From: Macrobrachium rosenbergii
Taxonomy: Eukaryota > Arthropoda > Malacostraca > Decapoda > Palaemonidae
Assembly: GCF_040412425.1 (NCBI RefSeq)
Contig: NC_089783.1
Span: 39,549,125-39,613,124, forward strand
Length of the DNA stretch: 64,000 nt
Reading direction: 5' to 3'
The position numbers were made by a program, and so were the translations under genes. The notes beneath the pieces are model-generated. The model saw nothing but the letters and a program-made list of their open reading frames with translations, was not told the origin of the DNA and ran no database searches. Shown here piece after piece: positions 24,709 to 39,721 of this stretch (position 1 is the stretch's first letter; the number at the start of each line of letters is the position of its first letter).

Positions 24709-25258
24709 TACATACATTTACATACGTGTGTATTATTTGTGAAAAGAAACAAACTTAATTTTTTCACATTCAGTTTATATACCTGAAGACCCTCAAACGG
24801 AAGTTTTAGAGACTTCAATTCCATTCACAAAGCCATAAAAAGTGTTCAGTATTTCCAGATTTAAATTCTTGACGTTATTTTAGGAACAAAGCGGGCACTC
24901 GTTTTGGCTTCGGAGATAAGTATTTATAATCATGCTGAGAGAGTCTGATTTTAATCTCGATATGTAATTTCATCTCTGAGTCTGTTTGTAGAAGTAATTT
25001 GATCCAGCTTGAAAGAATGAAGATTCCTCTTATCTGTCTACTCATCCTGGCCATTAATAAGTAGTGTTTCGAGCTAATTCCCCCACTGTCTGCCCTTCGG
25101 ATTTTCTCTTCAAATGCTCTATATATTCCATTACTTTACTTTCTCTACGTTTTCCAAAATTTCCAGTAACATTTTTGCTTCATACACTGCCCTTTCTCTT
25201 CATCAGCAAGCCCACTGTAAATCCGTCAAATTAACTCAACTTTTAATTTTTAAGAGAA
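24706..25258. other. no feature recognised
   Basis: Ordinary sequence, no supported gene. Confidence 0.45.

Positions 25259-26483
<1,225 letters not shown>

Positions 26484-26551
<68 letters not shown>
26484..26551. repeat. (GA)n microsatellite
   Basis: About 34 GA units at the outer border of the inverted B segment. Confidence 0.95.
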
Positions 26552-26553
<2 letters not shown>

Positions 26554-27254
26554 ACACAAGAGGTCCCTGAAATCAGAATGAGCAAATTTGTAAGATTCCA
26601 ATCAGTTGACATCATTATTAGGGCATTTTGGGAACGAGATACAACTTTTGGGGATGCGACCCACAAAAGAATATTCTGGAACATTCTGAACCTCTGGTCA
26701 CATGAACACGACCAGAAAAATATATGATGTAATCGATCAAGAATAATGTGACTTAGGAAATCGCTTTGGACAAACCCAGCAGGTGGCTAATCATGATTGG
26801 CATGTTTATAAAACACGAAAGAGCAAAACGTTCTCTTATCTCTTGACTGGGGAAAAATCTTATGCTACTGGTCGAATATCTGTCAACACCTTTAACTTTC
26901 GCGAAGACACTCAAAGCACAACAAAGCATTCGCTATCACAAGTACAGAACACATGTGTTGCTGTTAGACAAAATGAGAGATTATATACGATGTTATTATC
27001 AAAAGCGTATTATTAATTCTCTTTTACGTTCTTAAGTTATCTAAATCATTAATTCATATAAGATCTGACATTACACTACTTACGATACCTCAACAATTAT
27101 TATTACACAAAACACATGATAACTACAACAGAAAATACATCAAAATCATGGAAAGATATAAATTTTAAAGACAATATCATGAGAGTATATATATGTACAT
27201 ATATATAAATATGTATATATGTATACATATATATGTATGTTTTTATACACATAT
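26552..27254 (-). repeat. inverted copy of duplicated segment B
   Basis: About 700 bases that are the reverse complement of 29919-30593 with few differences; the paired 77-codon frames in the two arms differ mainly by a frameshift and single residues. Shared landmarks include tgaccagaggt, aatcatgattggca and the closing TA/GT-rich gtatacatatata. Together with the GA/CT arrays at the outer ends this is a long inverted repeat with a ~2.7 kb spacer. Confidence 0.92.
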
Positions 27255-27720
27255 ATATGTGCTTTTATACATTTGTAAGTCTGAGCTTTTATGTACACGT
27301 GGTTACATCTGTGAAGTATTGTTTATTCACAAGTATTGTAAATAAGCATGTTCTTCTTTGGATGGAGAAAATGACTTCAAGATCTTTGCATGCATCTTTA
27401 AAAAAAAAAAAGTATCACTCTCTTGTTTTCTCAAAACTCGCAAGGGAGAGGAGAAGGCCTTTAGCCCGTTATTGGAAAATCAATAAGAGGTCGTGCTTCA
27501 TGTATTCAGTGTGTCTTGGGAAGTAAAATGAAATATCTCTACCGGTATTAACCATGAGTATTTTTTTTTTATTACGGAACTCCTTTTGTGATGTGATTAT
27601 GAAAAACTTCTTTGAAAATTGCTGCGTGTAACTGCCTTTTTTATAATGATAAATATCTTCAGAGTCACAGCAAACCACTGCTAATATTTCTTCCTAACAC
27701 TATAACTAGTACTACTACTT
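27255..27720. other. no feature recognised
   Basis: Spacer sequence inside the long inverted repeat. No domain found in its frames. Confidence 0.4.
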
Positions 27721-27828
<108 letters not shown>

Positions 27829-28009
27829 CCAAAATAATTTCAATGAAATATACGCAGCAGAATTTTCTTTAATTTCACTAAAGATTATTTACAAAAAGTC
27901 AAATTATGACAGGCAGAACTTTGATTTTTTCTGTCTGGTAGGAATTTTTTCTCTTTCCATATACCGAGCAGATTGTTCTCTTTTCAAATCCAGTATATTA
28001 TATAAAGAG

Positions 28010-28012
<3 letters not shown>

Positions 28013-28077
<65 letters not shown>
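28013..28077. repeat. (CT)n microsatellite
   Basis: About 32 CT units. Confidence 0.95.
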
Positions 28078-28079
<2 letters not shown>

Positions 28080-28355
28080 TAATCGAAAAATTCCCTCGCT
28101 CGCCTAGCTTAAAAGACTGGATTAAAACAAGTCTGTAATAACTCCTTACCAAAAACAAAGGAGAAATATCTTTTACTTTTTTTTATATCTTAGGCATCCG
28201 CCATGTCACAATTAAGAAGCCCATTTTAAAAGCACTCTCATCATTAGGCGGAAACGCAGAGAGACTTCTCTCAGGAAACTTATGAGGAAGAGACAAAACG
28301 CAAAGTTTTCCTATTATCGCTTAAAACGAGCGTTAATTAAAAGTGATCACGAGGG

Positions 28356-28359
<4 letters not shown>

Positions 28360-28425
<66 letters not shown>

Positions 28426-28560
28426 TTTCGTTTTTTCTGAGAGGTAAAACTTCTCAAATATTATGCAAATATTTAAGGATAGGAATCTCTCTCTCATTCC
28501 TTTTCGTTTTTTTTCTGAGGTAAAAATTTCTCGAATATTACGTAAATATTTAAAGATAGG

Positions 28561-28620
<60 letters not shown>
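28360..28620. repeat. (CT)n-anchored tandem duplication
   Basis: CT array (28360-28423), then a ~70-bp unit (ccttttcgttttttctgag through atttaaggatagga), a short ctctctc, the same unit again, then a third CT array (28565-28620). A fragment of the unit (gaatattacgtaaat) recurs at about 29516. Confidence 0.9.
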
Positions 28621-28623
<3 letters not shown>

Positions 28624-28647
28624 GGTCGCTCTTCTTTAACATGAATT

Positions 28648-28990
28648 GTTGGGGGTTTTCCTCATAAGGGTAGTAATTTAAGAGACTTCCTCTGATTTAT
28701 CCGTCAATTATCTGGAATCACAGGAAACATGGAACAGTGTTACAATCATTTGTTCTCTTGTAATACGCTATTTATTCAGTTTTGTCTAAATCCATTTGAA
28801 CGTTTTAAAAGGAATATTGCAACAATCATCTATTCACTTATAAGCGTTAATAATTCAAAACTTCGTCTAAAATCAAAATCATCAATATTTTCTTTTTTCA
28901 CCATGATGGTACAGAGTGATCCGAATGACTTCATTATTTGAAGTAATCGGATTATGAAGGTCAGGTAAGAGAATTTAACATTCCAAGAAT
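28648..28990 (+). repeat. duplicated segment A, copy 1
   Basis: Carries gggttttcctcataaggg, ggaacagtgttacaatc and gatggtacagagtgatcc. The same segment returns at 29541 and 30651. A 70-codon frame is open in all three, but the copies are so alike that this does not show selection. Confidence 0.93.
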
Positions 28991-29059
28991 AACATTGGAG
29001 GAATTTATGAAAAAAACATAATATATGTAGTTGGATGGAAATATATATGAACATATAAA

Positions 29060-29515
29060 GTTCAAATTGAAAATTTATTTTCCATGATTTTGATGTATTT
29101 TCTGTTGTAGTTATCATGTGTTTTGTGTAATAATAATTGTTGAGGTATCGTTAATCTTATAAGAATTAATGATTTAGATAACTTAAGGTAAAATAGATAA
29201 AACATCGTATATAATCTCTCATTTTGTCTAACAGGTGTTCTGTACTTGTGATAGACAACATGTCTTCGCGAAAGTTAAAGGTGTTGAAGATATTCGACCA
29301 GTAGCAAAAGATTTTTCCCAGTCAAGGATAGGAAATAAACATGAATCATGATTATGTTTGTCAAAGTGATTATTCTTGCATTACATCATATATACTGGTC
29401 GTGTTCATGTGACCAGAGGTTCAGCTTCCAGAATATTCTTTGTGGATCTCGTTTTAAAATGATGTCAACTGATAAACAAATTTGCTAAAAACCTTTTGTG
29501 TGGCAGTTTTCTTGA
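29060..29515 (+). repeat. duplicated segment B, copy 1 (internally deleted)
   Basis: Corresponds to 30000-30593 with several internal deletions. Landmarks: tgttgaggtatcgt, attcgaccagtagca, gtgttcatgtgaccagagg, ccttttgtgtggc. Confidence 0.9.
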
Positions 29516-29540
29516 ATATTACGTAAATTAAATAAATTGG

Positions 29541-29895
29541 TGGGGTTTTCCTCATAAGGGTAGTAATTTAAGAGACTTCCTCTGATTTATCCGTCAATTA
29601 TCTGGAATCACAGGAAACATGGAACAGTGTTACAATCATTTGTTCTCTTGTAATACGCTATTTATTCAGTTTTGTCAAAATCCATTTCAACGTTTTAAAA
29701 GGAATATTGCAACAATCATCTATTCACTTATAAGCGTTAACAATTCAAAACTTCGTCTAAAATCAAAATCATCAATATTTTCTTTTTTCACCATGATGGT
29801 ACAGAGTGATCCGAATGACTTCATTATTTGAAGTAATCGGATTATGAAGGTCAGGTAAGAGAAGACATTTAACATTCCAAGAATGAAAAGGCATA
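29541..29895 (+). repeat. duplicated segment A, copy 2
   Basis: Nearly identical to copy 1. It shares gtcaaaatccatttcaacg with copy 3, against gtctaaatccatttgaacg in copy 1, so copies 2 and 3 are closer relatives. Confidence 0.93.
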
Positions 29896-29918
29896 ATAGA
29901 AGTTGGATGGAGATTTAT

Positions 29919-30590
29919 GCATGTGTATAAAAACATGCATATATATGTATACATATATACATATTTATATATATGTACATATATATACTCTCATGATATT
30001 GTCTTTAAAATTTATCTTTCCATGATTTTGATGTATTTTCTGTTGTAGTTATCATGTGTTTTGTGTAATAATAATTGTTGAGGTATCGTAAGTAGTGTAA
30101 TGTCAGATCTTATAAGAATTAATGATTTAGATAACTTAAGAACGTAAAATAGAATTAATAATACGCTTTTGATAATAACATCGTATATAATCTCTCATTT
30201 TGTCTAACAGCAGCACATGTGTTCTGTACTTGTGATAGAAATGCTTTGTTGTGCTTTGAGTGTCTTCGCGAAAAGTTAAAGGTGTTGACAGATATTCGAC
30301 CAGTAGCATAAGATTTTTCCCCAGTCAAGAGATAAGAGAACGTTTTGCTCTTTCGTGTTTTATAAACATGCCAATCATGATTAGCCACCTGCTGGGTTTG
30401 TCCAAAGCGATTTCTAAGTCACATTATTCTTGATCGATTACATCATATTTTTTTCTGGTCGTGTTCATGTGACCAGAGGTTTGTTCCAGAATATTCTTTT
30501 GTGGGTCGCATCCCCAAAGTTGTATCTCGTTATGTCAACTGATTGGAATCTTACAAATTTGCTCATTCTGATTTCAGGGACCTTTTGTGT

Positions 30591-30593
<3 letters not shown>
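29919..30593 (+). repeat. duplicated segment B, copy 2 (right arm of inverted repeat)
   Basis: Most complete B copy on the plus strand. It is the inverted partner of 26552-27254 and a direct repeat of 29060-29515. Confidence 0.92.

Positions 30594-30634
<41 letters not shown>
30594..30634. repeat. (CT)n microsatellite
   Basis: About 20 CT units joining segment B to segment A copy 3. Confidence 0.95.
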
Positions 30635-30638
<4 letters not shown>

Positions 30639-31020
30639 CTTCTTTAACATGAATTGGTGGACAAAAAATTTATCCGTCAATTATCTGGAATCACAGGAAA
30701 CATGGAACAGTGTTACAATCATTTGTTCTCTTGTAATACGCTATTTATTCAGTTTTGTCAAAATCCATTTCAACGTTTTAAAAGGAATATTGCAACAATC
30801 ATCTATTCACTTATAAGCGTTAATAATTCAAAACTTCGTCTAAAATCAAAATCATCAATATTTTTTTTTTTCACCATGATGGTACAGAGTGATCCGAATG
30901 ACTTCATTATTTGAAGTAATCGGATTATGAAGGTCAGGTAAGAGAAGACATTTAACATTCCAAGAATGAAAAGGCATAATAGAAGTTGGATGGAGATTTG
31001 TGAACAGCCAAAGTTCAAAT
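30635..31020 (+). repeat. duplicated segment A, copy 3
   Basis: Begins gctcttctttaacatgaat as copy 1 does, lacks the gggttttcctcataaggg stretch by a ~40-base deletion, then follows copy 2 closely. Confidence 0.92.
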
Positions 31021-31278
31021 TGAAAAGATTATATGAAAGTTAACTTACGAAAAAGGTAACAGAAAAACTGTAGTAGGATTGTGCAGACAACATGAAAGGG
31101 AAGAAGGTTGTACGGTAGGAAAAGATAGAATGTGCAAAGTGATTATCTAGCATACTCTGTTATCTGGGAATAAGCTGTGGATTTTAAATATCGATAAAAG
31201 CTAAAAAATGTGCAGTTATTAATAATAGCATGCGGCGCATTTATTGTGAAAGGAACCAGGTTTACCTATGACACAGTA

Positions 31279-31864
<586 letters not shown>

Positions 31865-32080
31865 GCTTAATATCCCCTGAGAAAATTTTATATTAAAACA
31901 ATAATGAAGAGATTTTCTTAATCTATGATAACAATGCAGTTCATTAGTGAAAGATATAATAAACTCTCTCATAAATGTTAAATTGTACATAAACTTTTCA
32001 TTACGTTTTAACCTTAGCGTCATATATATTTCTCTGAACTTCCCTTAACAGAATAAATTATGACCAACATAAAAACAATT

Positions 32081-32469
32081 TAAAAAAGCGCCGAAGTATC
32101 TTCGGCGCAATCGAGTTTTCTGTACAGCCGCTACAGCGCATAATCAAGGCCATCGAAAATAGATCTATCTTTCGGTGTTCTCGGTATAATGCTGTCTGAG
32201 CCGCAGCCCATAAACTTTAACCACTGCCCGGTGGTGGCCTAACCTACATCGTTGCCAGGAATACTATTATGGCTAAAAACCTTTAAAAATATAAAGACTA
32301 CAGAGGCTAGAGGGTTGCAATTTGCTATGTTTGATGACTGGAGGGTGGATGACCAACATGCCAATTTGCAGTCCTCTAGCCTCATTAGTTTTTAAGATCT
32401 GCGGGCGGACAGAAAAAGTGCGTAGGGACAGACAAAGCCTGCACAATAGTTTTCTTTTCAGAAAACTCA
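32081..32469 (+). mobile_element. E390 dispersed element, copy 5 (subfamily with insert)
   Basis: Contains ctgtacagccgctacagcg, the plus-strand form of the insert seen in copies 4 and 10. A small deletion removes part of the segment before aaagactacagagg. Confidence 0.86.
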
Positions 32470-33858
32470 AACAGAAACATCTGTTTTTCAAAGGCTCCGA
32501 GACTCCTGTTCTCATCTCTCAGGGCATCACATCATCTTCCAGGTCTTGACAAACGATCGCCCCGCTGGGAAATGGTTCTCAAAAGTGTTCGGGGCAAAAT
32601 CCTCTACGAATATTTGCCAGACAATATCTTTCCGCACCATTATTTCTCCTTTACTATCCGGGATGTGGTGCATTTAATGTGGCAGACGGATTATGGGATC
32701 ATGAGCCTAATGGGTTTTGCAACATCACGATCGCGGTGTCGTTTCTTGCTAGTTTCTTTATGGTTGTTATGGTAATAGTTAATATCATTATTGTTGTTAT
32801 TTCAATTTTTTTTCTTAATTTCAGAGTCGGTTTTTTTTTAAGTAGGGTTTTTTCCTTCCAAGTTTTTTTTTATTTTCAGTAAATAGGTTGTTTTTTAAAT
32901 GTATTTGAGCGATGTTGTTTTTCCAGTGCTATTTGCGCTTCAGATTAATTTACACTCACTTAGGTTTCGAATAGTTTTTCTATATAAATTTTTATTTAGG
33001 GATGCTTATACAGGTTCAGAGCTTAATGAAGAGTCCTACATAAATCAGTGCGACCAAATTTAAGCATATCATAATTTCCAAATGTGTTTTTTTAACGCAT
33101 CTAGAAATGATAGAAATGAACACCAAGAAAGAATATCATCTTCCCCTTGATATTACAAATTTCCCTCCTAATACAGTGGAATATTAGGCTTAGATTAACG
33201 TAAATCATAAATTGACCTGTTTAAATTTGGCCTGTCGTGCTAGGCCAGATTGGGGCACTTTAGATAATTGAATATTTGGATTCCGCTCTGGTCAACAGGG
33301 CAAAACTGTCGGTCCTCAAAAACTCTCTCATCTTGCGCTACGCTTAATTGCAGAGCGTTTAGAATGCAATAAAATTCTCAAAATATTAAAGCGATTCCAT
33401 TACACTGACGTATATCCTGCATAGAGCTGAAACTGTTTCATAAAGTAAATGAAGAACTTGCCCACATTTTCAGTAAATATTTGCCAATGTCGCTTCGTCT
33501 ATATGATGATTTTCTTTCAATGCGAACCACATCTTTTAGGCAACGCACTCGAGCGGACTGAAACTCAAATAGTTTGCTCGTGACCAAATTTCTTTGATTT
33601 CTTAAAAAAAAAAAAAAAATCACACAACCGTTATTTTAGCCTTGAATGTTAACTAATGTCAAGATCAGTCGTCAAAATATTTGTGTACGACGAATATCTT
33701 TGTAGGTACGGAAATAAGCATTGAAAAAGGTTCCCGTTATATTACAATATTTCTTGTATCAAAGTAAATGATCCACTAGGTAAATAAATAATCACTGAAT
33801 TAAATAGTTCAACAGTGAAAATGTGCTCTCCCCATCCCTTCCAAATTTAGAAACCGTC
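32470..33858. other. no gene recognised
   Basis: Two overlapping 67-codon frames at 32572-32882 (+) have ordinary composition, one ending in a hydrophobic stretch, but no domain is recognisable and no splice context supports them. The rest is AT-rich unique sequence. Confidence 0.4.
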
Positions 33859-33990
33859 TGGATTATTATTATTATTATTATTCAAATCATGAACCCTATC
33901 CATATGGAACAAGACCACAGCGGCCACTGACATGAAATTCAAGCTTCTAAAGAATATGGTGTTCATTAGAAAGAAGTAAAAGGAGGTAAT
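33859..33990 (+). repeat. (ATT)-linked dispersed repeat, copy 2
   Basis: Seven ATT units, then atgaaccctatccatatgg, gaaattcaagcttctaaag and tggtgttcattagaaag. Matches copies at 8.74 and 50.70 kb. Confidence 0.8.
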
Positions 33991-34775
33991 ACGAAACGCA
34001 GAAAGAAGAGACAGTTACTAAAGATGTAATAAACTAACAAATTAATAAACAAACAGATAAAGAGACTTGGTTGCACTGAACTGTAAATACTGGAAAAGCC
34101 CAGCACACAAATACATACACAATGCATTATCTAATAAATTATTTTACTCCGGTTTGGGAGAGAATTACCATATTGGGTCCTGATCTGCTAGGTCGTGAGT
34201 CATACCAGCTAACACCTGATCTACGATGCCTGGAAATAGTGATGTTTAGAGTCGAGATGAAATGATGGAATTATCTGTTATGGCAACATAAAATGAAAAA
34301 AAAGGGGTGTAGGGAAATTTAAAGTTTGGTGATCTAAGAATCCCTTGCGACAAGACAAAAATATTAATGAAATGTGGAAAATTAAGTACTGAAGTCTTAA
34401 TCCATGAAAAGTGAATAAAAATTAGAAAAAGAATACAGAATTTGTTCTGTAACATTTACTTAATATTCAGAATGTTGAGATATAAACACAGATGTACTGG
34501 TTTAAAAAAAAGATAAGAACCAGAATTTTGCAGACATTAAAAGACAAAAGAAAAACTGTCAGTGAAACACTAATATGAAACTATTAAGAGCCTGATAAAA
34601 TATGTCACTAATTCTAGTTAAATAGGTGATATTAAACAGGCTTCCTCTTCTGAAATGAAAAGTGGTAATGAATTACCTGAAATACTTCGATTTATCCTCA
34701 GATAAATAAGGCACAGCGGTACAATTTCATTGAGGCGAAGCAAATATTTATAATAATAATACGACCGGTCTTCAG

Positions 34776-34779
<4 letters not shown>
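33991..34779. other. no feature recognised
   Basis: AT-rich, A-rich on the plus strand, no supported frame. Confidence 0.45.

Positions 34780-34857
<78 letters not shown>
34780..34857. repeat. (GA)n microsatellite
   Basis: About 38 GA units. Confidence 0.95.
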
Positions 34858-34860
<3 letters not shown>

Positions 34861-35351
34861 TTGAGATTCCTTGCCATACTTTGTTTCCTCCTGATGACTT
34901 TGTTGTTAAGTATGAAACCTTTCTATTAGGGTGTACATATTTTTACTTGATGGACGGCAGGAATTTTATGAAGAAAAATCTCACCAGGAAAATGAAGGCT
35001 TCATTTAAGACGGCAAAAGACATAAAAAAAAATCGAGGCACTCGAAATTGAATTACTTTTGCTACTGAAGACTGGATATTTTTTAAAGTTGTGTACTGGT
35101 CTGTGATTTTGATGGTCCTTACCAAGCGATTCCTTTTTATCTCATGAAGAGTTTGTAACATTTCATAACCGTTACATTTATATCCTCAGAATCTTCAAAG
35201 ATATCCTTCATTCTAAAATTAAACAGCTTATCCAGAAGAGTTTTGAGAGCAGAAACCACATGGGAGACAACTGAATTTCTTGAGTATGTTAGGAACACCA
35301 ACCAAAAAAATACATAATTAGCCATCAGTGTGTCAGTCTGTCTAAGTGTCT
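34858..35351. other. no feature recognised
   Basis: Frames of 62-72 codons on the minus strand show no recognisable domain. Confidence 0.4.
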
Positions 35352-35752
35352 GTGCATGTGGAAATGAATGTACAGAAATTTATGTTGCTTGCAGATGAGG
35401 TTAGGATAGGTATACTATTTTTCCAATAAAAACTGATCATAGATAAATGACTTTTAGGCGTTACAGGATCCAATCAGGAAGGAAATCGGTTTTAACTTCG
35501 TAATAAAGGAGGTAAAGGTACTCGTCTGCGTCAAGCATTCTGTATCGACTGAGGATTAAATGGCAAATGAATTTATTAGTTACAAGGCTTCCTTTATTAT
35601 GAAATTAAAACCTATTTCCTTCCTAGCTGGATCCTGTAGCGCTTAAAAGTCATTCACTTTTAATAACTTCTTAACGGAAAGGAAATGACACCTATCCTGA
35701 CCTTGTCTGCAAGCAAAATAAATTTCCATAAATCAATTTCCATACACACACA
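35352..35752. mobile_element. foldback element with ~160-bp arms
   Basis: Left arm about 35352-35513 and right arm about 35588-35752 are inverted complements with mismatches: ttgcttgcagatgaggtta against gaccttgtctgcaagc, and ttacaggatccaatcagg against ctagctggatcctgtag. The ~75-base centre (ctcgtctgcgtcaagcattc) is unique. No target-site duplication or coding capacity is seen. Confidence 0.88.
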
Positions 35753-36299
35753 TTAAAATCATGAGCAGCTCAAGCCACGAAGGAATACTCTTAGAATACG
35801 CTGATGCATTCAAAATGCAAACTGGCGCCCGTTCTATATTCGAAATTTTGTGCTATATCCCTTTCAGATGTGTCTGGCCATGTCTTAGCTCTCAGCTCGC
35901 AGTCCATATTGAATGAGGTCTCTGTGTGATACAGCAGGGACAAGATACACTCGAATAGCTTCCCTGAATAAGTGATGTTCATCTAGGCTAGATTTGACTC
36001 CTAAAAATCTGATAAATCAATGAAGATTCTCTAATTTCGTTTAAGAAAGAACTCATGTTAAAAAAATAATAATCTTGCGGTAAAAACGTTTCAATATTGC
36101 AGCTTCTAGAGCCATCGATCTTTCAGTGATTAAAAATCTTGTTCGTTGAAATAAAAATAAAATCTCTCTCTCTCTCTCCCTCTCTTAATCTTACGAAAGA
36201 AACCATCCATGAAATTCCAGCAATGTTAGTTGCCGGCAAAACTGGATTGCACGAGTTGATCCAGTCCTGTTTTTATCTTAATTTTCTTTGAAAACTAAA

Positions 36300-36303
<4 letters not shown>
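35753..36303. other. no feature recognised
   Basis: Includes a short CT run at about 36164-36185; no supported gene. Confidence 0.45.

Positions 36304-36358
<55 letters not shown>
36304..36358. repeat. (CT)n microsatellite
   Basis: About 26 CT units. Confidence 0.95.
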
Positions 36359-36359
<1 letters not shown>

Positions 36360-37599
36360 CCCTTCAACAGGAGAGCCCCTGTCAACACCTCACGTTATTA
36401 CTAAAACATCAAAGGCTAAGGGTGTTGAAGCTAGTAAACACGTCCCTGATATGATTCATATTACCATATATTTCATATACATTTTTTTCCTTTTTATTCT
36501 TTGACTGGTGAGTGGGGTGGAAGAGAGGAAAATGACGATAAAGTCTGCAATAAACCTCTCCGGAATGGAAATGTATTTAGGAACTTTCAATACTATTTGC
36601 GAGGGTCCTTAAATTCGTTTATTTGTAGTTTTAATGAGATTATAGAAGAAAGTGGTGAAAAAGAAAAATAGTAAGTGATACCTGATCAACGTGAAAAAAA
36701 AAAATATTCATAAACAGAGAAATGTAAATCTAAAAGGCTTACGCAAAATAAAATAAAATTTTTTTACAAATTTGCGCAAAGTTATTCAAATAAATAAACA
36801 TTACGAAAGAAGAGAAAGCGTAAACTCGTATTTTGAATTTCAAAGACGATTACTGAGACACTGGAGAAGAAATCCTATATAAACTAAGTTTAATTATGAG
36901 CTACAGAATACATGTACTGTAGAAAAAATAAATTAGATAAAGATGCTAGTAATCAAATTTTACAAAAAGTAAAAGAACATATATATAAGACAAATATAAA
37001 GTAACAGGGCAAAATACAGGAAAAAGCACAAAGAAATCCAAAGAAATCAGCAAAGAAAAAAGTTCGAAACAAAAAACTCCGAACAAAAGTACTTAAATAA
37101 ATGGAATTCCTTTACCTTCAGAAACACTGAACATATAGAGTAAAAGAGAATCAAGTGTAATATGAAACAGCCAATAAATTTTTATTTAAATAAATCTAAA
37201 TCCTGTAATATATATGCCCTCCTTCCAAGCACCCTTTCAAAGGAAAGCGATAATGTCACCGGTGAAAGTTTTAAAAAGGACAAGAGGGTGCGTGCAGCAG
37301 ACTGAGTTATGCAACAAAAGAGAAACCGTTCTTTGATGATTAAGAGATTAGTTGGGTTTTATTTATTTTTTTAATAAGTTTTTATTCATTGAATTACTTA
37401 CAAAAGATTACACAAAATCTCGAACTACATACATTCACATTAAGAATACATTGCACTCAATATTGAGAATTTCTTTTTGTGAAAAGCTTAAACATTTTAT
37501 TTTTAAAATGGTTTTGACATCTCTTTGGTTGCTTATAATGGAAGCTTTTATTTTATTTATAATCAAACGTTCAGGCACATTCTTAGCGAGAAAGTGTAA

Positions 37600-37600
<1 letters not shown>
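36359..37600. other. no feature recognised
   Basis: About 1.2 kb of A-rich unique sequence; no frame with a recognisable domain. Confidence 0.45.

Positions 37601-37649
<49 letters not shown>
37601..37649. repeat. (CT)n(CA)n microsatellite
   Basis: CT array changing to CA. Confidence 0.93.
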
Positions 37650-38036
37650 TATGCAGCTAACTCAGACTTTTGTATGTACATTACCGTTAAACTTATTTGA
37701 ATGTTAACTAATACTTAATGGCGTTTATTGAATTCGCATGTTATGATAATAAATATTCTTAACGGTCGACAGTTCTTTTTAATATATTGGCTTCTAATAT
37801 ATTTCTGTAACCATTACATCACGAAATAAAATAAATTTTCTTTATCGTGGTTTTCGATTTAGAATACAACGGTACTCCTTACAATCGAACTAGACCTTTC
37901 TTAATACATATTCCACAATCATTGTTATATTCTTTGTGTTAATCATGTTAAACAAGCAATAAGATTCGTGACGTGATGTTCAATACAGAATGCCGACAAT
38001 TTAAAACAATTTTTATGAAAGTAACCCTATCTAATG

Positions 38037-38259
<223 letters not shown>

Positions 38260-38264
<5 letters not shown>

Positions 38265-38989
38265 CTTCGCTATTAATATGGTATGAATATTTTACGTTTT
38301 TTTAAATGAACGAACGGGAACTAACATTTTCTAAGTAAATTAAAATGTTTAGCCACCGACCGTAGCAGTAATGTAAAATAAACAAGTTATCAGCAGATTT
38401 TAAGGATTTCTTCACCATTAAGTTCCAAAAGAACAAAAAGAGACTATTGTTTTCGTAGACTAAAACATGGCAAAATTCGTCTTTACTTCAGCCATGCCAC
38501 TTTTTGTTTCATGAAGAAGAAATCTCTGTAGTCAATATTGGGCGATGGAGACTTTTGATGAGGGCAATATAATTATGCTAAGCTGTGGCAAACATATAGA
38601 TATAAGTCCGTTCAGATATTTTCATACTAGTTCTTAGCCACGCTCATCTTTAATTTCTATTCAATATCTAGGGTTTTTAGAAGTATTGGGAATCACATAC
38701 ACTGCTCAGCTTTTAACAAGTAAGCATTCTGTACATTTTATCTTACCGTATAATAAGCCGGTTTTTCAGATTGGAGGGTGAATATTTCAAGACTACTGTT
38801 ATTCAAATGCAGGGTAACAGTTCACCCCTATTAGCCGATTGTAATTTCTTAGGAAACCTTTCTGAATGTTAAGTAACTTTCCTGAAAAATGTTATCTGTA
38901 TCGAACATTTTGAGAGACAAGAGGAATAGTTTGGCCAGCATGGTGAAGGTTCTAAACGTTTTATTTCATTTCAAAGAGAAGAACAGCTC

Positions 38990-38991
<2 letters not shown>
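38260..38991. other. no feature recognised
   Basis: Unique AT-rich sequence without supported genes. Confidence 0.45.

Positions 38992-39060
<69 letters not shown>
38992..39060. repeat. (GA)n microsatellite
   Basis: About 34 GA units. Confidence 0.95.
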
Positions 39061-39065
<5 letters not shown>

Positions 39066-39315
39066 TTCTTAAACCAAAAATGCTGGATTTCATCTTTTTT
39101 TTTTATAAAAAGTTTCCGGAGGAAGAATAAGGTCTTTCGATAGGTAGAAACCTACAAAGTTGTCTTCTATTGTAGCATCCTGGCAGATAAAAGATCCACG
39201 GAGCTCCCACGTATTCACGAATGCGCTTGGGGAAACGAAGTTAGTGGAATACGTCTTTGCCAGTCAGGTTTTGACCTGGGCCAGGAATGGAATTTAGTAA
39301 ATTTCGGAGAAAAGC

Positions 39316-39319
<4 letters not shown>

Positions 39320-39388
<69 letters not shown>
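39320..39388. repeat. (GA)n microsatellite
   Basis: About 34 GA units; the intervals 39061-39319 and 39389-39721 have no recognised gene. Confidence 0.95.
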
Positions 39389-39392
<4 letters not shown>

Positions 39393-39721
39393 CAGAAATT
39401 CCTTAAGAAATGCAACTGCAATTAAGAGAAAATGACTACCCCCAGTTAATTTTGGAACAATCAGCAACAGATTATACACGAGGGCAACGTACATCGTCAT
39501 ATTCCTGCCAAGGCCAAGAGAAAAAGAAGGTCTGCTCACTTCCCCCCAAATTCCCCATGTAGGCGGAGCTTTGTCTACCTCCTTATTGCGTCAGCAGGTG
39601 AATTGCCGTAATGAGCAGGTACCTCTAAGATACGTCATCGCCTACGTAGTTACTCCAGGTGGGAGGCGACTCCACCAATTGCGTAGACCTTGTCTCTCTT
39701 GGCCTTGGTTCCTGAATAGTT

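Noticed and set aside
27469..27678. 69-codon minus frame as a gene
   Set aside because: No domain, no splice signals, and located in the spacer of a rearranged cluster; length is within chance expectation for this composition.
37435..37660. Frames of 71 and 102 codons across the CT/CA array
   Set aside because: Their ends are Arg-Glu, Ser-Leu and Thr-His repeat translations and the remainder shows no recognisable family.
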